64,000 nt of DNA from Panulirus ornatus (taxonomy: Eukaryota; Arthropoda; Malacostraca; Decapoda; Palinuridae), in the NCBI RefSeq assembly GCF_036320965.1, contig NC_092225.1, forward strand, positions 8,719,002 through 8,783,001, read 5' to 3'. The notes below the pieces were generated by a model. The model was given only the letters and a program-made list of their open reading frames with translations, was not told the origin of the DNA and searched no databases. A program made the translations under genes and the position numbers. Of the stretch, positions 57,670-64,000 are shown one piece after another. The first letter of the stretch is position 1. Each line of letters starts with the position of its first letter.

Positions 57670-58470
57670 TTTTGAATCATTATAGGTGCGTAGTGACCTG
57701 AATATTTCAAACATTTTGGGCATTTTGTGACCTGAATATTTCGACCATCTTGGGCATGTTGTGACAACGACAGTGTTGGAGTCAAGCGTAAATACGTTTT
57801 AAGCATTTGGGGCATGTTGTGACGAATAGTTTAACAATTTTGGGCATGTTGTGACCTGAATATTTTGGCCATTTTGGGCAGGTTGTGACCTGAATATTTT
57901 AGCCATTTTGGGCATGTTGTGACCTGAATGTCTTGATCATCTTAGGCATGTTGTGATCAGATGATTTTGACGAATTTGGAAATATTGTGACCTGAATGCT
58001 TTGACCATTTTGAGCATGTTGTGATCTGAATATCTCGTCCTTTTGGGTACGTCGTGACCTGAATATTTCGAACATTTTGAGCATGATATGACCTGAATGT
58101 TTTGACTATTATGTGCACGTTGTGACCTCAGTGTTTTGATTATTTTGGGCATGTTGCGACCTGAATGTTGATCATTCAGGGCATGTTATGATCTGATTGT
58201 TTTGATAATTTTGGACATGTTGTGGCCTGAATGTTTTGATAATTTAGGGCATGTTGTGACCTGAATGTTTTGATACTTTTGTGTTATGTTGTGACCTGAA
58301 TGTCTTGATCGCTTGGGGTATGTTTTGACCTAAATCTTTTGATCATTTTGGGTATATTGTGACCTGAATGTTTTAATACTTTTGGGTGTTATGAACTAAA
58401 TGCACAGATCATTTGGGGGTATGTTGTGACATGAATGTTTTGATCACTTTCGGCATGTTGTGTCCTGGTT
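57670..58470. repeat. Degenerate minisatellite, about 34-36-bp unit, about 22 copies
   Basis: Units follow GTTGTGACCTGAATGTTTTG then ATCATTTTGGGCAT, with many substitutions and small length changes (for example 57840, 57880, 57918, 58245). Frames derived from it are artefacts. Confidence 0.88.
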
Positions 58471-58588
58471 GGTTTCGCTGTAACTCAGCAACGTATATGT
58501 TTCATTTATCTTAGATAAGTTTTGATTTAATAGGTTCGTTGACAATGGCCTTGTATACACACAGCTGAATGCCTACACAAGCTGACAG

Positions 58589-58589
<1 letters not shown>

Positions 58590-58659
<70 letters not shown>

Positions 58660-58685
58660 CACACACGCACACGCGCACACACACA
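58590..58685. repeat. (CA)n microsatellite
   Basis: A CA tract with CG interruptions. Confidence 0.97.
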
Positions 58686-58758
58686 TACAGATACACCTGT
58701 ACATACATATCCGTACAATAACTTTAAACGCAGAGAGTGATATTCCGTCTGTCTGTCT

Positions 58759-58759
<1 letters not shown>

Positions 58760-58818
<59 letters not shown>
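58760..58818. repeat. (CT)n microsatellite
   Basis: A CT tract. Confidence 0.97.
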
Positions 58819-58819
<1 letters not shown>

Positions 58820-59356
58820 CAGTTTTATGAGCACAGATAACACAATACTGTCTGCCAACAGATCACCACTCGATCAACCAATACACGGATTAGTACAAAC
58901 ATGAAAGATAACCCGTAGCACCGACACTCCGAGTCCAAAATAACCAAAGATAACAACATTACGGGTCTCTCAGGGAGGACGCACCAGAAACACCTCCCTT
59001 TTTTTTTTCTTTTTTTCATCCGAGGTGATGACTTTCTGAAGTGTAGGGCCCGTTAGTCACTTCCCTATGTCTTGATCTACTGTGCCCATTGTATGTTATA
59101 TGCTTGCCTCTGACTCTCCTCCCTTGCTATGTGCTCTCTACCAACGCTATCACAGACGCGGTCTCTATGTATACTTGGACACATAAACTCGGCTCAACAA
59201 AAAACAAGAACAGTGACAGAATGTAGTTCGTTCCTCCAGTCATGTGGATGGCTAGGCGGGGCTCAATTCCTCTCAGTATATGTTATCGATCTGCCAAATT
59301 TTGCATTTATTAAAACCAAATTTGTTCGAACCACACATTTCCCGTTTTTGACCGCT
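58819..59356. other. Unique DNA, no gene seen
   Basis: No recognisable feature. Confidence 0.45.
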
Positions 59357-59755
59357 GGAACACGACGGTACGATCCTTGTCCAAGCCGGTTTGACCCTTG
59401 AGCACGACGGTACGACTCCAGAGCACGACAGTGATACGATCCCTCAGGTATGGGATGCCTAGTATTTGACAAAGGTGAGGTGAAAGGCAAAATGCATAAT
59501 GCCTAAGGGGGACGCAACAAGGTACTCAGGGATCGTACCTTCGTGCTTAACGGTCGCACCGTCGTGTTCAAGAGTCGTACCGTCGTGGTCAAGGGTCTTA
59601 GCGTCGCGTTCAAGAGTCGTGCCCTCGTATTAAAGGGTAGTACTGTCGTGCTCAAGGGCCGCACCACATCATGTTCAAAGGCCGTACCACGTCGTGTTCA
59701 AGGGTCAAAACGCGCCGTGTTTATGGGTCAAAAGCGTCGTGTTCAAGCGTTTAGT
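59357..59755. repeat. HM hairpin-type element, largest copy (HM8)
   Basis: The left arm (59357-59445) has three or four units of the form GAGCACGACGGTACGACTCC. The core has ATGGGATGCCTAGTATTTGA then GGTGAGGTGAAAGGCAAAAT and GCATAATGCC. The right arm (59520-59755) has about ten inverted 21-bp units, GTCGTACCGTCG then TGTTCAAGA and variants. The arms are reverse-complementary. The seven-residue periodic frame (TVVLKGR-like) reflects the 21-base unit and is not taken as a gene. Confidence 0.8.
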
Positions 59756-60004
59756 AAACTGCTTTGATAATCATATCCACCATCTGCTGAAACACGCTGA
59801 GAGCCAGTCCTCCTAACCCAGTGTATGTACGTGTTATGTGACACGATCTCAAACAGGATCAGCGAAAATTGTGGGCAGAGCGTCGAGGGGGAAACACTGT
59901 AGGGTTGGCGCCCGCCCTAGTAATCTAAGCCTCTAATGACATAATCAAGCTAAGTAGTATTAATCAGAACCCTAATTCCCTTCACCTTTAGTGTATCAAG
60001 TAAC

Positions 60005-60007
<3 letters not shown>
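59756..60007. other. Short unique stretch, no gene
   Basis: No recognisable feature. Confidence 0.45.

Positions 60008-60094
<87 letters not shown>
60008..60094. repeat. (GA)n microsatellite
   Basis: A pure GA tract. Confidence 0.97.
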
Positions 60095-60096
<2 letters not shown>

Positions 60097-60435
60097 AATG
60101 GGAGGAAGAAAGTTGGAATGCTCCTAGTATTACTACTATATCCCTCACGTACAAACGCCAGTATATACCTCTGAAAAAAAATGAATGGTCGTTATTCTTT
60201 TCCCAGCCAACGGACTCCAACTGTGCCTGGACAGAAGTAAGCCAGGTAATGAATACTGAAACCTGAGTGACATAGAGATGACTGATGTATTTACTGCAGT
60301 AACACCAGCGCTTCACGGATGTTCCTTAGGTAAAAGACTGGGTCAAACATATAGAAAGATTACATTGGGAAAATATCCCATTTTCTTATCCTATATCAAA
60401 ACACTATTAACCCTCATGAACATAACGTAAAGACT
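60095..60435. other. Unique DNA, no gene seen
   Basis: No recognisable feature. Confidence 0.45.
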
Positions 60436-60545
60436 CTTAGTTACGATAGGCGCTAGCCTTTGACCTGACTCTCATGGGTCAGGTCAGAAGTCAGGCCCAA
60501 TCATACCCTAGGGTGGCGTCCAGCATTGCTCAAGGGGGTCAGCGA
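60436..60545. repeat. HM core with short arms (HM9)
   Basis: The core is very clear: GCCTTTGACCTGAC, loop TCTCATG, GGTCAGGTCAGAAGTCAGGC. It is followed by CAATCATACCCTAGGGTGG and ATTGCTCAAGG. Arms are short. Confidence 0.65.
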
Positions 60546-60879
60546 CACATTATTGATGGTGGACATGGCACGCACGGGAGGGAGCCAAGCCGGAAGAGTT
60601 CTCGCCCTGCTCGGGGCAGAGGGACACATCCCACCCATACCAGATGACTTTATTATAAAATCAGCCGGGATGACCTTCATTCATTTCCCTCAATGGCATG
60701 TCTCTTCCAGGGTTTCCACCGTGGAATTAGATTTACTTTTACATGATCAGTGAAAGGCTCAAGTGATGTGTACCCATGATATGGAAATGTGTTATGTGAT
60801 TTGTCAGCTTGTCTGGGACGCTGAAGGTGGGAAATCCAGATCTAGGGTCGGATATCTACAACATTAAAATTTCAAGGTC

Positions 60880-61125
60880 AGGTCAAAGGCCACGAGATCA
60901 TATCCAACAATCATCCCTACGTGCTCAAGGGTCGTACCGTCGTACTGAAGGATCGCATCGCAGTAATCAGGGGTCGCACCGCTGTGCTCAAGGATCGTAC
61001 CTTCGTACTGAAAGATCGTACCTTCAAAGTTTATCATAACAGCAAAAAAGGATGCACCGAGTCTTACACGGCTCTTGAAGACAACGGTACGATGTTTGCG
61101 TACGACGGAGTGACTTGACCTGTGA
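60880..61125. repeat. HM hairpin-type element, right arm plus facing left arm (HM10)
   Basis: Core half AAGGTCAGGTCAAAGGCCAC, then GAGATCATATCC, then five 21-bp units (GTGCTCAAGGGTCGTACCGT, CGTACTGAAGGATCGCATCG and so on). At 61072-61125 units in the opposite orientation appear (CTTGAAGACAACGGTACGAT) and lead to GAGTGACTTGACCTGTGATC, a core half. Confidence 0.7.
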
Positions 61126-62391
61126 TCCTTAAAACATATCACGTAAGTCACAAGCCCCTTTCCAGACTGACTGACTGGGATAAGCTATGACTGACTTATC
61201 TGACTGTGGACTGGAAGGCATCACTCTGGGAGCTAGTAACGTTAGGAGATGGTTCCTAGGAGTACTCTCATGGGTGCGTTCAAATAGAAAACTTGGGGAA
61301 AGAAAAAGAGGTGAAAGGGGCACCAGATACTCTTTTGCAACCGACAGAAGTATACCAAGTCCTGAACACTTGCATATCTATTTTTTCTAGAAAATTCGCC
61401 GATCAAACAACGCCAGCAATGTAAGAAGTACATGATGACAAACACATATCCACAAGCTATATCAGTGACGTATCACTTCCCATAACATTTCTACACAAAT
61501 TTCCTAAATGGATATACCGATAACAGACGACGCCAGAAACGTCAGGAATACATAAACTCGTCAATAACCTACATCAATGACATTTCTCTTTCCGCAACAT
61601 TGCTACACTTGTTTCGTAAAGGAAAATACAGATATCAGACATGCAGAAAGGTGTCAGGGTTGAGGAGATGACCCCTTTTGTCAAAGAACTGACGAGTCAG
61701 AGCAATGATAATGAAAAGATTCTTATTACCCACAATAATGCAACCAAAAAGGGGAAGAACAAGAAAGAATTTTGTGCAAATAACAACTTGCAACGCAAAG
61801 GTCAAACTACGATGTACTGCATCCAGATGACTTCAACAACCCCGCCGGTAACCCGCCCCACCACGACCTGAACCATACTAACTATCCCTAAACATCATCT
61901 TCTCCCAGCCACAACCTAGTCCTTACCATCACAGCCTTACCGCCACCAGGTTCATAACCACTACGAGACGTATACCTCAACGCCCTACATAACCATGCAG
62001 CCCCAGCGAGGATAGACCAGACAACTCGAACAGGTGGGTAATGAAATGACGTCAGCTACCCATGATAAAGATAGGACGAGATGAACAAAACTTACTGGCC
62101 AGGGTCGTGTACCTGAGGAACGAGAGACATGACAGAGACACAGGGAAGAGTGCCGGAAAAAGCAGTGAACGATTGTGCATGATGAGAGTCAGGTACGTCT
62201 GGATGATCCGTGTACGTCTGGAGTAATAGCATCACACCACAGATCAAGGTCCGGCCGGGTTCATGCCGTGTATGAGTCGACATCCCAGATACGTTCAGCT
62301 ACCCTCATAGATGCACGTCTTCATTCAGGCATCTCTCCTTAAATAGTCATTGTCTCTCACATTGCCATGAAACATTGCCATCACCTGTACT
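61126..62391. other. Unique DNA, no gene seen
   Basis: Two related stretches (61385-61500 and 61500-61620, with ACGCCAGCAATGTAAGAAGT versus ACGCCAGAAACGTCAGGAAT) are a diverged tandem duplication of about 120 bases. No gene. Confidence 0.5.

Positions 62392-62458
<67 letters not shown>
62392..62458. repeat. Compound (CT)n(TA)n microsatellite
   Basis: A CT tract passes into a TA tract. Confidence 0.97.
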
Positions 62459-62459
<1 letters not shown>

Positions 62460-62908
62460 TTCCCATTCGTTTTCGTTGATAGAAAGAAAATGCAGTGCTA
62501 GAAATATAACTGCTGTCCTGGTAAAAGGAAATATCGAGTCTAGATTGCTGACAACCTTACCCTCCTGCAGGAGTCTGTCATGTCTTAAAAGACCAGTTCA
62601 TCACGGCCCCAGAGGTGTTGTACAGGTGACTGCCAGGTTGCGTGTGACATTCACCGGGAGAAACAACCAACATGATAACCTCACACCTGCTCCACACACA
62701 TCTAGTGTGACGGACTACAAACACGCAAATGTGAATAGTGGGCGCGGCAGTCGGCCCACATACAACCCAGGCATCTAACCTTCCCCTCGGGGCTGGTCGA
62801 TAAATAAAGATAAAAGAATAAAGACATGCTACTTATATACATGGTAAAGAGACGATGCAACACAGCTACAAACTCTCCTTGTAACAAACAAAGAGCAATC
62901 ACAAAGAG

Positions 62909-62909
<1 letters not shown>
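62459..62909. other. Unique DNA, no gene seen
   Basis: No recognisable feature. Confidence 0.45.
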
Positions 62910-62993
<84 letters not shown>

Positions 62994-63010
62994 ATACACA
63001 CACACACAGA
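62910..63010. repeat. Compound (CT)n and short (AC)n microsatellite
   Basis: A CT tract of about 85 bases is followed by an AC tract; further CA-rich patches extend to 63175. Confidence 0.97.
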
Positions 63011-63327
63011 CAACGGCATCCCCCCAAAAAAGTATATATTTTTTGATACAGCTTGCACCGTAGCGCCCATGTTAACACGTCCACACACACCTCTGACACA
63101 CACACACATATACCACAACACACAGCTCGCCCCTTCCCCTATACACACATACACACACAAACACACACATACACAGCTGTGGTCAGTTGTCCTTTATTTC
63201 TTTATCACACAGGGGAATCAGTGAGTGGCCTGAACCTACAGTGTTCCGGGAGATGAGTCTTTCACTTATTTGAGCTAGTAAAGTGAGTACATGAGTCAGA
63301 GAGGGCGAAGCGAGATGGCAAAGGAAC
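63011..63327. other. CA-rich then unique DNA, no gene
   Basis: ACACAC patches at 63080-63175 and otherwise nothing recognisable. Confidence 0.45.
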
Positions 63328-63492
63328 TTAACTCCATGATCAGGACGGTACGTACCTTGATCACGATGGTACGACCCTTGATCACGACGTTACGACCCTT
63401 GGGTATTATAGTCTGGCCTATGACTTGACCCTGTATGATTAAAGGTCAAACTACGATCCTAAACAAAGGTCGTCCCCTCGTGCTCAACACGT
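63328..63492. repeat. HM hairpin-type element (HM11)
   Basis: Left arm with three units (CACGATGGTACGACCCTTGA, TCACGACGTTACGACCCTTG), core GTCTGGCCTATGACTTGACC, spacer GTATGATT, AAAGGTCAAACTACGATCC, then a short inverted right arm GTCGTCCCCTCGTGCTCAAC. Confidence 0.75.
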
Positions 63493-64000
63493 TAAGTCTT
63501 TCTCCTGCTGGCGCGGGACAGTATCTGAGAGGGGAGAGATGTGTCACGCTAGGCCAAAAGTAAGGTACACGTCGGGGGCTCCAGACCTTCTGTTGGATGC
63601 CACGACCATGAACGCCGGAGTGGTTCATGTGAGAGAAGCCTCAGAGGACTGGAGGAACGAACGACCAGGGGTGACAAGGGGCGACAAGGGGCAGAACTTC
63701 CAGCCTTGTGTTGTCGTATCTATAGTGGTAGTTATAGACTATAACCTATAGCCATATATACGTATCTATCAACAAGCACAGGATATATAGAGATGGACAT
63801 GAGTAAAGAAACAACTCAACAGTAGGACAAGCCCTGATAATCCTGTAAAGAAAAATGGCTATTGAAACAAAGAGTCCTGGGGAGAGGAGTGCTGCTGACG
63901 CCAGTCATGAAAAAAATGGAAAAGAAAAAAAATGCAGAACCTGTACAGCGGCTTAAAAGCCAGACCGCGCGTCCGGGGGCTGGAACACAAACGGTGCAGG
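63493..64000. other. Unique DNA, no gene seen
   Basis: GGGTGACAAGGGGCGACAAG near 63669 is a small direct repeat. No supportable frame before the window ends. Confidence 0.45.

Noticed and set aside
59543..59767. Frame of about 75 codons with a seven-residue repeat
   Set aside because: It is the direct product of 21-bp HM units; no start context or conservation is visible.

Overview
The window looks like a repeat-saturated, gene-free stretch of a large invertebrate nuclear genome. The best guess is a decapod crustacean (shrimp, lobster, crayfish or crab). That guess rests on very long TA, CA and GA microsatellites, abundant minisatellites, LINE and Penelope-like remnants and marine-invertebrate-style repeats; no host gene or rRNA is present to confirm it. 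I found no supportable host protein-coding gene, rRNA, functional tRNA or CRISPR array. Every clear protein signature belongs to a retroelement.

Four kinds of mobile DNA recur. (1) An apurinic-endonuclease LINE, RTE-like by its general look (clade uncertain), with about fourteen copies or fragments. The most complete is at 36284-39822 on the plus strand. A 5'-truncated copy at 32561-33719 keeps an open 309-codon reverse-transcriptase C-terminal half. A rearranged copy at 43920-46014 shows the 5'-inverted layout of twin priming. (2) A roughly 245-bp non-autonomous element, here called S, with nine copies. Its head matches the 5' UTR of the LINE and its tail matches the LINE 3' end, so it behaves as an end-to-end LINE derivative. 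A young direct 5'-3' fusion of the same LINE sits at 15694-15804. (3) Penelope-like element remnants: a reverse-transcriptase part at 16705-18180 plus, and a GIY-YIG-like C-terminus at 22644-23520 minus. (4) A decayed CR1/Jockey-type LINE at 54271-55700 minus, with two more 3' ends at 42485 and 50137. A tandemly duplicated tRNA-derived SINE lies at 12815-13360.

The LINE, S, SINE and Penelope copies almost all begin or end in (TA)n tracts, while the CR1-like 3' ends abut (CA)n tracts. Retroelement tails and microsatellites therefore appear mechanistically coupled here.

Tandem repeats fill much of the rest. A 31-bp satellite occupies 4011-8861 (156 units with no net length change). A 30-bp array lies at 26020-28185 and is open in several reading frames. 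About a dozen degenerate minisatellites of 16 to about 145 bp are scattered between 3 and 58 kb. A dispersed hairpin-like family, here called HM, has inverted arms made of 21-bp minisatellite units around a TTTGACCTGAC / GTCAGGTCAAA core. It recurs about ten times and is the least explained structure in the window.

Layout: 0-4 kb LINE end, unique DNA and small repeats; 4-8.9 kb satellite; 8.9-11.5 kb unique; 11.5-23.5 kb dense nested retroelements; 23.5-30.3 kb minisatellites; 32.3-40.1 kb main LINE cluster; 40-43.5 kb minisatellites; 43.7-50.3 kb twin-primed and old LINE copies; 51-64 kb minisatellites, the CR1-like LINE, HM elements and unique DNA without recognisable genes.
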